Made by a program: the position numbers and the translations under genes. Positions 1 through 8,056 of a stretch of DNA of 64,000 nt are shown here, one piece after another. The notes under the pieces were generated by a model that was not told the origin of the DNA, did no database searches, and was given only the letters and a program-made list of their open reading frames with translations. The DNA comes from an uncultured Chloroflexota bacterium (GTDB lineage Bacteria; Chloroflexota; UBA11872): contig OY282448.1 of the NCBI GenBank assembly GCA_958296175.1, forward strand, positions 310,001 through 374,000, written 5' to 3'. Positions within the stretch are counted from its first letter, which is position 1. Each line of letters starts with the position of its first letter.

Positions 1-77
1 TAGCGGTGCCAGGCCACCGTCCATTGATAAACCCCCGGCACGATCTCGCGCGGCGGCGCGGCGGTGTAGGGACTCAC
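1..77 (-). CDS. N-terminal 25 codons of an unidentified protein (partial)
   Basis: A minus-strand reading frame starts at GTG 77-75 and runs off the left edge of the window. The visible protein begins VSPYTAAPPREIVPGVY and continues QWTVAWHR. A GGAGG lies 10 nt upstream of the GTG, which supports this start. The gene follows pyrB in the same direction after about 150 bp. The position where pyrC would be expected in a pyrR-pyrB-pyrC operon does not give a dihydroorotase N-terminus here. The product is not recognisable from so few residues. Confidence 0.45.
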   Translation of the reverse strand, partial: MSPYTAAPPREIVPGVYQWTVAWHR

Positions 78-225
78 GTCGATGCTGCCTCCAGGAGCGG
101 CCGGGGCGTGCCCCGAGGGTTGGTCGGACCGCGGCGCGCGGCGGCGCGCGCCGCGCGTGGGAAGAGCCGAGGGCGCATCCCCGTGCTCGCGCGAACGACG
201 AGGCAGGCCCCGAGGGCGGCGGCGG

Positions 226-1167
226 TCACGTCGGCGCTCCGGCCAGCAGCAGGTAGAGGATGGCCATGCGCACCGCCACGCCGTTGGTGACCTGCTCGGT
301 GATGACCGACTGCGGCCCGTAGGCCGCGTCGGGGGAGATTTCCAGACCCTGATTCATGGGCCCAGGATGCATCACCAGGGCGCGGCGGTCGGCGCGGCGC
401 AGCCGCGCGGCGGTGATGCCCCAGCGCCGCGCATATTCGCGCAGGTCGGGCAGCAGGCCGCCCGCCATGCGTTCTTTCTGGATGCGCAGCGCCATCACCA
501 CGTCCGCGCCGTCGATGGCGCGGTCCAGGTCGTGCTCCACGCGCACCACGCCGTCGCCGTCGAGCAGGTCGCCAAACCCGGCCGGCAGCAGCGTGGGCGG
601 GCCGCTCAAGTAGACGTGCGCGCCCATGCGGGCGAACCCCCAGATGTCGGAGCGCGCCACGCGGCTGTGCAGCACGTCGCCCACGATCACCAGCTTCAGC
701 CCTTCCAGGTCGCCGGCGTGCTGCCGCACCGTGAAGAGGTCCAGCAAGGCCTGGCTGGGGTGGCCGCGCAGACCGTCGCCGGCGTTGACCACGCTGCAGG
801 CCAGATGGCGCGCCGCCAGGTCGGGCGCGCCCGCGCAGGCGTGGCGCATGACCACCAGATCGGCGCCCAGCGCCTGGATGGTGTGAAAGGTGTCCACCAG
901 CGACTCGCCTTTTTCCACGCTGCTGCCGGAGGCGGCCACGTTCACCACGTCGGCGCTCAGCGACTTGCCGGCCAGTTCGAAGGAGATGCGCGTGCGCGTG
1001 CTGGGTTCGAAGAACATGTTCACGATCGACTTGCCGCGCAGCGTGGGGGCGCGCCGGATGGGGCGTTCCAGCACGGTGCGCATCGCCTCGGCCGTGTCGA
1101 GCACCAGCTCGACCTCGTCGCGCGAAAAGTCGGCAACGTCGATCAGGTGCTTACGGTGCAGCGGCAT
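226..1167 (-). CDS. pyrB: Aspartate carbamoyltransferase catalytic subunit
   Basis: This 313-residue protein has the usual length of a PyrB catalytic chain. PyrB condenses carbamoyl phosphate with aspartate in the first committed step of pyrimidine synthesis. The carbamoyl-phosphate loop STRTR is at residues 56-60. The SSVEKGES loop that supplies a substrate lysine from the neighbouring subunit is at 82-89. The C-terminal HPGPMNQG motif is present. The segment after the active-site NAGDG reads [11 protein letters not shown], slightly different from the common RHQHPTQ form. Its start overlaps the end of pyrR by 17 bp, so the two are almost certainly co-transcribed and translationally coupled. 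No pyrI-like regulatory subunit is visible. Confidence 0.96.
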   Translation of the reverse strand: MPLHRKHLIDVADFSRDEVELVLDTAEAMRTVLERPIRRAPTLRGKSIVNMFFEPSTRTRISFELAGKSLSADVVNVAASGSSVEKGESLVDTFHTIQALGADLVVMRHACAGAPDLAARHLACSVVNAGDGLRGHPSQALLDLFTVRQHAGDLEGLKLVIVGDVLHSRVARSDIWGFARMGAHVYLSGPPTLLPAGFGDLLDGDGVVRVEHDLDRAIDGADVVMALRIQKERMAGGLLPDLREYARRWGITAARLRRADRRALVMHPGPMNQGLEISPDAAYGPQSVITEQVTNGVAVRMAILYLLLAGAPT

Positions 1168-1777
1168 CGGCGGCCTCGCCCCCCGCGGCGCTGGTGATGC
1201 GCACGGCGTCCTCGCCGTCCAGTTCCGTCAGGCTCACGTCCACGTTCTCGTGCGGCGCGGTTGGTATGTTCTTGCCCACGTAATCGGCGCGGATGGGCAG
1301 CTCGCGGTGCCCGCGGTCCACCACCACCGCCAGCTGGATGGTGCGGGGGCGGCCGAAATCGGTCAGCGCGTCCAGCGCCGCGCGCGCGGAGCGTCCGGTG
1401 TAGAGCACGTCGTCCACCAGCACCACGTCGCGGTCGGTCACGTCGCCCGGGATGTCGGTGGGGTGCACGTCCGGCGCTCCGGCGCGGCTGGTCAGGTCGT
1501 CACGGTAGAGGGAGATGTCCACGGCGCCGGTGGGCACGGCCACGCCTTCGAAGTCCGCCACGGCCGCGGCCAGCCGCCGCGCCAGCAGCGGGCCGGGGCG
1601 CGGCACGCCCACGAACACCAGGTTGGCGGCGCCTTTGTTGCGTTCCACGATTTCGTGCGCAATGCGCGTCAGCGCCCGCCGCAGGTCCTCGGCGGACATG
1701 GCCAGCCGGCCCGCGGCGCCTAACGGCGCCGCGCTGGTTCCGATGGCGCCGTCCTCCGACGCCGCGTTGCCTCCCAT
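1151..1777 (-). CDS. pyrR: PyrR: pyrimidine operon RNA-binding regulator / uracil phosphoribosyltransferase
   Basis: The 208-residue product carries the PRPP-binding signature [10 protein letters not shown] at residues 121-130 and the PyrR-type core around RDDLTSR. PyrR binds a specific hairpin in pyr leader mRNA when UMP is high. It usually has about 180 residues; the extra N-terminal 26 residues are Ala/Gly-rich, so the ATG at 1699 ([10 protein letters not shown]) is an alternative start. No strong ribosome site decides between them. It is the first gene of the operon and is followed by overlapping pyrB. A matching PyrR-binding loop lies in its own leader (1876-1907), which implies autoregulation. 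Confidence 0.93.
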   Translation of the reverse strand: MGGNAASEDGAIGTSAAPLGAAGRLAMSAEDLRRALTRIAHEIVERNKGAANLVFVGVPRPGPLLARRLAAAVADFEGVAVPTGAVDISLYRDDLTSRAGAPDVHPTDIPGDVTDRDVVLVDDVLYTGRSARAALDALTDFGRPRTIQLAVVVDRGHRELPIRADYVGKNIPTAPHENVDVSLTELDGEDAVRITSAAGGEAADAAAP

Positions 1778-1875
1778 GGCGTTGCGGGCAAAGCCTCCCC
1801 AGGCGCTGCGGGGCGCAACAAAAGGTCCCCGCGCGGGCCCTCATCCGCCAGGCGCGGCCTCCACAACCGCACACG

Positions 1876-1907
1876 GCCTTTCCGCCTCACCGGGCAGGAT
1901 TAAAGGC
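1876..1907 (-). promoter_or_regulatory. PyrR-binding loop in the pyrR leader
   Basis: Read on the minus strand, 1907-1902 (GCCTTT) pairs with 1881-1876 (AAAGGC). After an AAT bulge, CC pairs with GG, and an upper GCC/GGC stem closes a CGGTGA hexaloop. This is the layout of the PyrR binding loop, whose hexaloop consensus is CNGNGA. It begins about 7 nt after a TATAAT box, so it sits at the very 5' end of the transcript. It lies about 100 nt before the first pyrR start, as in PyrR systems that act on translation rather than on a terminator. No terminator hairpin with a U-tract follows. Confidence 0.8.
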
Positions 1908-1913
1908 GCAGGG

Positions 1914-1919
1914 ATTATA
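1914..1919 (-). promoter_or_regulatory. -10 box of the pyrR-pyrB promoter
   Basis: The minus strand reads TATAAT here, a perfect -10 hexamer, 7 nt before the PyrR-binding loop. No good -35 hexamer is visible. The upstream side runs directly into the CRISPR-like repeat that starts at 1926. Confidence 0.65.
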
Positions 1920-1925
1920 CCCACG

Positions 1926-2134
1926 CGCTCACCCCCGCACGCGGAGCGCGAACATGGTGGACTTGTGCACGTCGGGCGATGCCGCGCGCTCACCCCGCAC
2001 GCGGGGCGCGAATCGCTCGGTGCAGGACACGAACGGCCAGTACCTCCGCTCACCCCCGCGCGCGGGTCGCGCCACGACCGACGACCGGAGTCTCGACCCC
2101 TGCGCCTCCGCTCACCCCGCACGCGGGGCGCGCA
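1926..2134 (-). CRISPR. Short degenerate type I-E-like CRISPR array (4 repeats, 3 spacers)
   Basis: Four copies of a 26-27 bp repeat start at 1926, 1987, 2047 and 2109, giving periods of 61, 60 and 62 bp. The spacers are unrelated to one another: 1953-1986, 2013-2046 and 2074-2108 (34, 34 and 35 nt). The plus-strand repeat is CGCTCACCCCGCACGCGGGG followed by CGCGAA. It contains the CCCCGC/GCGGGG dyad of type I-E repeats. The minus-strand form ends GGGGTGAGCG, like many I-E repeats, so transcription probably runs leftwards. Copies 2 and 4 differ at one base; copies 1 and 3 are more diverged. No cas gene occurs in the window. This is probably an orphan or decaying array. The rest of 1778-2379 holds the pyrR leader and no supported gene. 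Confidence 0.65.
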
Positions 2135-2379
2135 TCCGCCGCGCGGGGGAAGAGCCTTGCGGCGCGGCGCGGAGGAATCGCGGGCGGCGGCGGGGGATGG
2201 CAGGCGGCGCTCGTTTGCTTCCGCCCGGCGGCGGGCGGACGATTCCCGCGGGGCGTGCCATACTTGGGGCAATGGATGTGCGCGGCGCGGCGATTGATGC
2301 GTCCCGCCCGCGATGCAATCGAACATGGAGCGGGTCCGCGGCTCACGACAATCTGGCGCCGTCGGAGGCATCGGCCCCC

Positions 2380-3327
2380 ATGCGGGCCACCATCGTCTAC
2401 GGTTTTCTGGGCGCCGGCAAAACCACGCTGCTGCGCGCGCTCGTCCCGCGGCTGGCGGCGCTGGCGCCAACCGCGCTGATCGTCAACGAATTCGGCATCG
2501 AAGGGGTCGACCAGGTCGTGCTGGCCTCGGACGCCCTGACGGTGCGGCGGATTGCGGGGGGATGCGTGTGCTGCGAGGTGCGCGGGGAGCTGCTGGCGGC
2601 TTTGCAGGAGCTGCGGCGCGCGGTGGGTCCGCGGCGCATTGTGGTGGAACCAACCGGCCTGGCCTCGCCGGCCACGCTGGGCAGCCTGTTCGCCAGCCCG
2701 GCCGCGCGGGACCTCGTCACCGTGGACTCCATCGTCACGGTGGTGGATGCGTCCACGTTTGCCCGCATGCGGGACGGGCTGGGCGAGTTCTATCCCCAGC
2801 AGGTTCGCGGGGCCGACCTGGTGCTGGTGAACAAGACCGACCTGGCCAGCAGCGAGCAGCGGCGGGAGGCGCGCGCGTGGGTGCGGGAGCTGAACGCTGA
2901 GGCGGCGGTGGTGGAAACCAGCTATTGCAACGTGGACCTGGACCTGGCGGCGGCCGCCATCCGCCAAGGGCGGGTGCGCGCGCCCGCCCCTGAACGCGGC
3001 CCCGCGCCGGGCGCGGGCCAGCACGACGGGCTGGCCGCGCTGGGGCTGCAGCGGGTGCGGCTGGACGCCTCCCAGGCGCCGGTGGGGCGCGCCGAGGCGT
3101 TTGCGCGCGCGCTGGCGGCCGGGGACTTTGGCGAGGTGGTGCGCGCCAAGGGCTTTCTTCCCGCCGCGCACGGCGCCATGTTGATCGACGTCATACTCGA
3201 CCAATGGGAAGCGCGCGCCTTTGGAGGCGCGCCGGCCTACGTGGACGTCATTGGTCGAAACCTGAACACCCAAGAATTGGAGGCAGCGCTTCGCTATGGC
3301 AACAAGGAGTTCGCGCGGGCGACGTAG
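2380..3327 (+). CDS. COG0523-family (CobW-type) metal-chaperone GTPase
   Basis: The 315-residue product is a G3E GTPase of the CobW/COG0523 group. Walker A GFLGAGKTT is at residues 8-16, NEFG at 36-39, the metal-binding GCVCC at 61-65 and the guanine motif NKTDL at 151-155. A C-terminal CobW-C-like region follows. Such proteins deliver Zn, Co or other metals to client enzymes; the client here is unknown. The chosen ATG has GGAGG 12 nt upstream. An in-frame ATG at 2272 would add 36 residues without family similarity. The 3' end overlaps the next gene by 32 bp. Confidence 0.88.
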   Translation: MRATIVYGFLGAGKTTLLRALVPRLAALAPTALIVNEFGIEGVDQVVLASDALTVRRIAGGCVCCEVRGELLAALQELRRAVGPRRIVVEPTGLASPATLGSLFASPAARDLVTVDSIVTVVDASTFARMRDGLGEFYPQQVRGADLVLVNKTDLASSEQRREARAWVRELNAEAAVVETSYCNVDLDLAAAAIRQGRVRAPAPERGPAPGAGQHDGLAALGLQRVRLDASQAPVGRAEAFARALAAGDFGEVVRAKGFLPAAHGAMLIDVILDQWEARAFGGAPAYVDVIGRNLNTQELEAALRYGNKEFARAT

Positions 3328-3916
3328 CCGGCGGTCGACCACGACCACGACCGCGGACGCGGCGTCCGCAAACGGCGCGGAACCCGCGGCAGAGGCGGCG
3401 GCCGAACCCGCGCCCAAAAAGCCCGCGGCCAAGAAGACCGCGGTGAAAAAGACGATGCCGCACGTGACCCACCACCAGCGGGTTGCGCGCAACCTGAACG
3501 CGCTGGTGGAAAACTTTGGCGAGCTGCGCAAGCAGGTGGTGGAAACCGAGCGCGCGTACAAGCGCGCCGACAAGAACCTGGACACGCTCTTGTTTCAGGT
3601 GCGCACGCGGCTGGACGCCGCCGAAACGCGGCTGAACGAGTTCATCGACGAAATGACGGGCGCGGCGTTCGAGAACAGCCAACACGTGCAAGGCAACGCC
3701 GCCCGCATCGAGGCCGTGTGGGACGCGCTGGCGGCGCTGAGCAGCGACCCTGCCGACGTCGAGCAGCGGCGCAAGGCCTGCGAAGAGCGCGAAGCGGCGC
3801 GGCGGGCCGAGCTGGACGAGCGCCTGACCGCCCTGGCCGGCAAATCCAAGCCCGCGGCCGCGCGGGCCGCATCCAAACCCGCGGCTGCCAGGACGCGCCG
3901 AAAGAGCGCCGCCTGA
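3296..3916 (+). CDS. Basic-tailed coiled-coil protein of unknown function
   Basis: This 206-residue protein has three parts. Residues 1-55 are low-complexity and rich in Arg, Thr, Ala and Lys, with histone-H1-like PAKKTAVKK segments. Residues 60-175 are charged and strongly helical, likely coiled coil. The Ala/Lys/Arg-rich tail resembles H1-type DNA-binding tails (KPAAARAASKPAAARTR). Its start lies inside the end of the COG0523 gene, and its stop overlaps the start of the NYN gene by one base, so the three genes form one operon. Nucleic-acid binding is an inference from composition only. Confidence 0.75.
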   Translation: MATRSSRGRRSRRSTTTTTADAASANGAEPAAEAAAEPAPKKPAAKKTAVKKTMPHVTHHQRVARNLNALVENFGELRKQVVETERAYKRADKNLDTLLFQVRTRLDAAETRLNEFIDEMTGAAFENSQHVQGNAARIEAVWDALAALSSDPADVEQRRKACEEREAARRAELDERLTALAGKSKPAAARAASKPAAARTRRKSAA

Positions 3917-4677
3917 TGCGCCGGATTTCACCCATTCCCGAAGACGTCGTGATTGACATGGACGGCTCTGCGCCCGCCGACGCTTCCGACCTGCGCATGC
4001 TGGTGGACGAGCTGAAGGACGTGCTCGCCGCCGAGCGCCCGGGCGAGCGCGACATGTTGTCCTCCATGCGCGACGTGGCGCGCGCGCTGGGCGAGCACGG
4101 CGGCCACGCGGCCAAGGACCTGGGTCCCAAGCTGCGCCTGGGCGTGTTCGTGGACACGGCCAACGTGAGCGACCGCGACCCGGACGAGCCGATTCGCATC
4201 GACTTTGGCCGCCTGCTCGCCGAGGTCACCAACGACCGGCGCCTGATTCACGCCCGCGCCTACTGCCCCATCTACGCTGACTTCACCGGCCGGCGCGAGC
4301 ACCAGCGGTCGGTCGCGCCGGTGCACAACAAGGGCTACGACATCGTGACCAAACCGATCAAGGTGTTCGCCGACGGCACGCGCAAGGCGGATCTGGACAT
4401 CGTGCTGGTTATGGACGTGATTCGCCGCCTGCCCACCATGGACGTGGTGGCGCTGGTGTCGGGCGACGGGGACTACGTGCCGATGGTGGACTACCTGCGG
4501 GAACACGGTCTGCGCGTGGAGGTGTACTCGTTTGGCGACGCGATTTCCGAAGACCTGCGGGTGGCGGCGGACGACTGGGTCAATCTCTCGGCGGCCACGA
4601 GCCTGCACGTGGGGTCGAACGGCAGCGCCCGCAGCGCCGCCCGCAGCTCCAAACGGGCCCGAGCGGCGGCGGCATGA
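3916..4677 (+). CDS. NYN (LabA/DUF88-type) PIN-like nuclease
   Basis: The 253-residue protein carries a complete NYN core. FVDTANV is at residues 78-84 with Asp80, KADLDIVLVMD at 157-167 and SGDGDY at 182-187. These acidic positions form the metal site of this PIN-fold RNase group. About 70 residues of acidic helix precede the domain, and a basic Ser/Arg/Ala-rich tail follows it. The ATG overlaps the upstream stop (ATGA), which indicates translational coupling with the basic coiled-coil protein. The two may act together on RNA, but this is inferred from context alone. Confidence 0.87.
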   Translation: MRRISPIPEDVVIDMDGSAPADASDLRMLVDELKDVLAAERPGERDMLSSMRDVARALGEHGGHAAKDLGPKLRLGVFVDTANVSDRDPDEPIRIDFGRLLAEVTNDRRLIHARAYCPIYADFTGRREHQRSVAPVHNKGYDIVTKPIKVFADGTRKADLDIVLVMDVIRRLPTMDVVALVSGDGDYVPMVDYLREHGLRVEVYSFGDAISEDLRVAADDWVNLSAATSLHVGSNGSARSAARSSKRARAAAA

Positions 4678-4835
4678 CCACGAACGAGCGCCGCCGGCAT
4701 TCCTGCTCGGCATTCCTGCCCGCCTGCCGGGCGAGCGGCGGGGTGACCGCCGTGACCGCGGCAGGCGCACGCCTTGGGACAGACCGCCGGCGCCCGGGCC
4801 GGCGGCGCCCGAGCCGTCTGGCCGCGGGGCCGTGA
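4674..4835 (+). CDS. Possible 53-residue basic ORF
   Basis: An ATG overlaps the stop of the NYN gene (ATGA), and the frame ends in a TGA that overlaps the GTG of the next small gene (GTGA). The product is Arg/Ala/Gly-rich with no recognisable domain. Only the neat overlaps at both ends argue for it. It could equally be untranslated spacer. Confidence 0.25.
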   Translation: MTTNERRRHSCSAFLPACRASGGVTAVTAAGARLGTDRRRPGRRRPSRLAAGP

Positions 4836-5014
4836 GCGCCCGCCGGCGGCGGCGGCGGCGCCCCCGCGAGCCGCAGCCGCAGCCGCGCCGTGTTCGGCCC
4901 TCCGCGCTCTGGCGCTGGATCACGCTCCAGCGCGTCTGGACCGTACTGGCGGTGCTGGCGGTGCTGGTGTTGATCGTCTCGCTGATCGCCCCCGCGCTTA
5001 CGCCGCAGTTCTGA
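4832..5014 (+). CDS. Small single-pass membrane protein with polybasic N-terminus
   Basis: The 60-residue product starts at GTG 4832 with VSARRRRRRR. It continues through a basic Pro/Gln stretch into one hydrophobic segment, VWTVLAVLAVLVLIVSLIAP. The charge pattern predicts a cytoplasmic N-terminus. It lies 12 bp before the site-2 protease gene in the same direction. A functional partnership is possible but unproven. It is not recognised as a named family. Confidence 0.5.
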   Translation: MSARRRRRRRPREPQPQPRRVRPSALWRWITLQRVWTVLAVLAVLVLIVSLIAPALTPQF

Positions 5015-5026
5015 TGAGCGGACGCC

Positions 5027-6214
5027 GTGCGTAACGTTCGGGCGCGTCGGATGCGCCGCGGCAGGGCGCCGTTCGGCCTGTGGCGGCTGTTCACCATTGG
5101 CGCCACGGACATCACCGTGGACGTGAGCTGGCTGATCGTCTTCGGCTTCATCATCTGGGTGACGGCGACGTCGGTGATTCCGGGCGCGCTGCTGCAGGCC
5201 GGCATCCAGGCCGGCGTCCGCCCCGAGGCCTCGCCGGCGGGGCTGTGGGCGGCGGGGCTGGTCACCAGCCTGCTGTTCTTCGGCTCGATTCTGGCGCACG
5301 AGGCCGCGCATGCGATGGCGGCGGTGCGCTCGGGGATTCCCGTGCGCCGCATTCGGCTGATGATCTTCGGCGGCGTGGCGGAGATCGAAAGCGAGCCGGA
5401 GCGCCCCGGCCAAGAGTTCTGGATCACGATCGTGGGGCCGCTCACCAGCGCCGCGCTTGGCGGCCTGTTCCTGGCGCTGGGAAACAGTTTCCCGCCGGTC
5501 ACGGTTCCCGCGGTGACGGCGCTGTGGCTGGGGCAGGTGAATCTGCTGCTGGCCGCCTTCAACATGCTGCCCGGCTTCCCGCTGGACGGCGGGCGCATTT
5601 TGCGCGCGGCGGTGTGGGCGTGGACGGGCAGCCTGCTGCGCGCAACCCGCATCGCCAGCTACGGCGGCGTGGCGCTGGGCGCGGGCCTGGCGGTCTACGG
5701 CCTGGCCAACCTGCTGCTGGGCCAGGTCTTTGCGCTGCGGTCGATCCTGGATCCGCTGTGGGCCATCGTGCTGGGCTGGTTCCTCTGGTCTGCCGCGCGC
5801 GGCGGCTACCGCGAGACCCTGCGGCGCGTGGTCTTGAACGGCCGCCGCGTGCGCGACATCCTGCGCCAACAAACGGGCGCGGTGCCGGGCGACGGCACCG
5901 TGAGCGAGTTCATCGAGCGCGGCCTCTACGGCGACGGCTTCGGCCCGCGCCCGGTGGTGGACCGGGACGGCACGCTGCTGGGCGTGCTGGACGCCGACGC
6001 GGTGCGGGACGTGCCGCCGTTCATGCGGGACGACATGGCGCTGCGCCAGGCCGCGCGCCCGCTGGAACCCGCGCAGGTGGTGCACCCGAACGACACGCTG
6101 GACGTGGTGATGAACCGGGCCGCCGAAGACCCGCGCCTGGTGTTCTTCGTCATCGAATCCGACCGCTTCCTGGGCACCATCGACATCCGCGACATCCCCA
6201 ACGCCATCGGCTGA
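5027..6214 (+). CDS. Site-2 protease family membrane metalloprotease with CBS domains
   Basis: The 395-residue protein belongs to peptidase family M50. The zinc motif HEAAH is at residues 91-95 and the third-ligand motif LDGGR at 186-190. Several hydrophobic segments lie between 32 and 260. Residues about 280-395 form a pair of CBS motifs that could sense adenine nucleotides. This matches the SpoIVFB-like M50 plus CBS architecture. Such enzymes cut transmembrane substrates; the substrate is unknown here, though anti-sigma factors or small membrane proteins are usual. The GTG start follows the small membrane protein closely. Confidence 0.9.
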   Translation: MRNVRARRMRRGRAPFGLWRLFTIGATDITVDVSWLIVFGFIIWVTATSVIPGALLQAGIQAGVRPEASPAGLWAAGLVTSLLFFGSILAHEAAHAMAAVRSGIPVRRIRLMIFGGVAEIESEPERPGQEFWITIVGPLTSAALGGLFLALGNSFPPVTVPAVTALWLGQVNLLLAAFNMLPGFPLDGGRILRAAVWAWTGSLLRATRIASYGGVALGAGLAVYGLANLLLGQVFALRSILDPLWAIVLGWFLWSAARGGYRETLRRVVLNGRRVRDILRQQTGAVPGDGTVSEFIERGLYGDGFGPRPVVDRDGTLLGVLDADAVRDVPPFMRDDMALRQAARPLEPAQVVHPNDTLDVVMNRAAEDPRLVFFVIESDRFLGTIDIRDIPNAIG

Positions 6215-6229
6215 CCCGCGCGCCGTTCC

Positions 6230-6235
6230 TATAAT
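6230..6235 (+). promoter_or_regulatory. -10 box upstream of the nucleotidyltransferase
   Basis: A perfect TATAAT lies 16 bp after the stop of the M50 gene and 60 bp before the GTG at 6295. No convincing -35 is present. It suggests that the nucleotidyltransferase starts its own transcript. Confidence 0.45.
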
Positions 6236-6294
6236 CCCCCCAGCGGAGGTCGTCTCCGCGCTTGCCCAGGTGTCTTGGGGAGAGGGGTTGCCGC

Positions 6295-7005
6295 GTGTAT
6301 GCCGTGTTGATTGCTGGCGGGCGCGGCGAGCGGCTGCGGCCGCTTACCAACCACGCGCCCAAGCCGATGGTGGCCGTGGCGGGCAAGCCGATCATGCAGC
6401 ACCAGATGGAGTGGTACCTGCGCCAGGGGGTCACCCATTTCGTGATCTCCTGCGGCTATCTGCACGAGGTGATCGAGGCGCACTTTGGCAGCGGCGCGGC
6501 GCTGGGCGCGCCGGTGAGCTACGCCGTGGAGGAGACGCCGCTGGGCCGCGGGGGCGGGCTGCGGCAGGGCATGCAGCAGGTGCCGCGCGGCGAGGAGGTG
6601 GTGCTGGCCTCGAACGCCGACATTCTGACCGAGCAGCGGCTGGCGCCCATGCTCGACCAGCACCGCCAGGACGCCAACCTGGCCACGCTGCTGCTGACGC
6701 CCTACGTCAGCCAGTACGGCATCGTGGAGGTGGACGGGCGCAAGGTCTCCAAGTTCACCACCAATCCCGTGCTGCCCCACTGGATCAACGGCGGGGTCTA
6801 CGTGCTGGACCGCGCGTTCGAGGAGCGCCTGCCCGCAATTGGCGACCACGAGGACAGCACCTTTCCCGAGCTGGCGGCCGCGGGGCGGCTGGGCGCGTTC
6901 TTCTCGCGGGCGCGCTGGCGGGGCATGGACAGCGTGAAGGACCACGCGAATCTGGAAGAGGAGCTGGGGAAGGCGCCGCTGACCTATGCGGGGACGGACG
7001 GGTAA
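6295..7005 (+). CDS. Sugar-1-phosphate nucleotidyltransferase
   Basis: The 236-residue protein has the N-terminal NTP-transferase signature GGRGERLRPLT at residues 8-18, then KPMV and an ADIL acidic metal site in the centre. It has only the Rossmann-like catalytic domain, without a left-handed beta-helix. That fits short mannose-1-phosphate or glucose-1-phosphate nucleotidyltransferases; the sugar cannot be decided. The GTG at 6295 is preferred over the TTG at 6262 because GGAGAGGGG lies 8 nt upstream and the mature fold begins VYAVLIAGG. The product probably supplies activated sugar for envelope glycans. Confidence 0.88.
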   Translation: MYAVLIAGGRGERLRPLTNHAPKPMVAVAGKPIMQHQMEWYLRQGVTHFVISCGYLHEVIEAHFGSGAALGAPVSYAVEETPLGRGGGLRQGMQQVPRGEEVVLASNADILTEQRLAPMLDQHRQDANLATLLLTPYVSQYGIVEVDGRKVSKFTTNPVLPHWINGGVYVLDRAFEERLPAIGDHEDSTFPELAAAGRLGAFFSRARWRGMDSVKDHANLEEELGKAPLTYAGTDG

Positions 7006-7014
7006 TGGTGGATT

Positions 7015-7062
7015 GTGGATTGACGAGTGGATTGACGTGTGGATTGACGAGTGGATCGACGC
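7015..7062 (+). repeat. Four tandem copies of a 12-bp unit
   Basis: GTGGATTGACGA, GTGGATTGACGT, GTGGATTGACGA and GTGGATCGACGC follow one another without gaps. They begin 10 bp after the stop of the nucleotidyltransferase. The repeat is outside any supported gene and is less GC-rich than its surroundings. Confidence 0.9.
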
Positions 7063-7128
7063 GCGGGTTGGCGAGGGTGTGACGGGGGGTTGCGTGACGG
7101 TCGGCGGTCGGGCGGCGGTGTTGGCGCG

Positions 7129-7992
7129 GTGAGCGTGCGCAGCGCGGACCCGCGCGTGCAGGAGGCTCGGCGCGGGCCGGCCGCGGCGGCGCAGGGCCTG
7201 CGCGCTGCACCGCCGTACGTGGACACGGGCTACGACCCCGCCGCCGACGTGTACGACCTGGAATATGCGGAGTGCTGCGGCCCGGAGCTGGAGTTTTGGG
7301 CCGGCGAGGCGCGGCGGCTGGGCGCGCGCCTGCTGGAGCTGGGGGTGGGAACCGCGCGCATCGCCGCGCCGCTGGCGCGCCTGGGGTTCGAGGTGACGGG
7401 GGTGGACCGCTCGGCGGCCATGCTGCGGCGCGCGGCGGCCCGGCGCGCGGCCCTGCCGGCGCGGCTGCGGGGCAGCCTGCGGCTGGAACGCGGAGACATG
7501 CGCACCTGCCGCCCGACGGGAACGTTCGACCTGGCCTTTGCGGGGTTCAACTCGTACCTGCTGCTGCCCGACGCGGCGGGGCGGCGGGGCACGCTGCGCA
7601 ACGCGGCGCGGCTGGTGCGGCCCGGCGGCGGCGTGGCCGTGGACGTGTTCGAAGCCACGCCGCTGGACACCGCGCCGGACCACGAAGACGTCGAGTTTCT
7701 GGAATGCCACCCCGGCACGGGCTGGCGGGTGACCCGCGAACGCTTCTACAGCTATGACGCGGCGGCGCACCGCGGGCAAAGCACGCTGGTCTACCGGTTC
7801 TACGACGGGCCGACGCTGGTCGACGAACGGCGCCTGGGTTACAGCCTGGCCCTGCTGACGCGCGACGAGGTTGCGGCGGAGTTCCGCGCGGCCGGTCTGG
7901 AGATCGAGGCGGTGTACGGGACCTACGACCGCAGCTCCTGGAGCCGGACGTCGCCCAATCTCATCGTGGTGGGGCGGAGGCCGGGGCGTTGA
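7129..7992 (+). CDS. Class I SAM-dependent methyltransferase
   Basis: The 287-residue protein shows the SAM-binding motif I LLELGVGTARIA followed by the acidic end of strand 2 in VTGVDRS. A post-motif region with the FDLAFAGFNSYLLL segment follows, and a C-terminal beta-rich part ends in NLIVVGRR. The family includes small-molecule methylases, and the substrate is not predictable. The GTG at 7129 is the likely start; a second GTG at 7135 is possible. The gene follows the nucleotidyltransferase after 123 bp that contain the 12-bp tandem repeat. Confidence 0.82.
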   Translation: MSVRSADPRVQEARRGPAAAAQGLRAAPPYVDTGYDPAADVYDLEYAECCGPELEFWAGEARRLGARLLELGVGTARIAAPLARLGFEVTGVDRSAAMLRRAAARRAALPARLRGSLRLERGDMRTCRPTGTFDLAFAGFNSYLLLPDAAGRRGTLRNAARLVRPGGGVAVDVFEATPLDTAPDHEDVEFLECHPGTGWRVTRERFYSYDAAAHRGQSTLVYRFYDGPTLVDERRLGYSLALLTRDEVAAEFRAAGLEIEAVYGTYDRSSWSRTSPNLIVVGRRPGR

Positions 7993-8056
7993 CACGCGGC
8001 GCCGGGGGTTCCGACAATCGCGGGACGTTTGCGCACGCCGCGCCTTGGGGAAACGC

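Noticed and set aside
82..229. 49-codon minus-strand frame starting GTGA at the pyrB stop
   Set aside because: Composition is Arg/Ala/Pro with no resemblance to PyrC, and the next convincing start is the GTG at 77.
7015..7062. Phage attachment site or iteron origin
   Set aside because: No integrase, replication gene or DnaA-box cluster is nearby.
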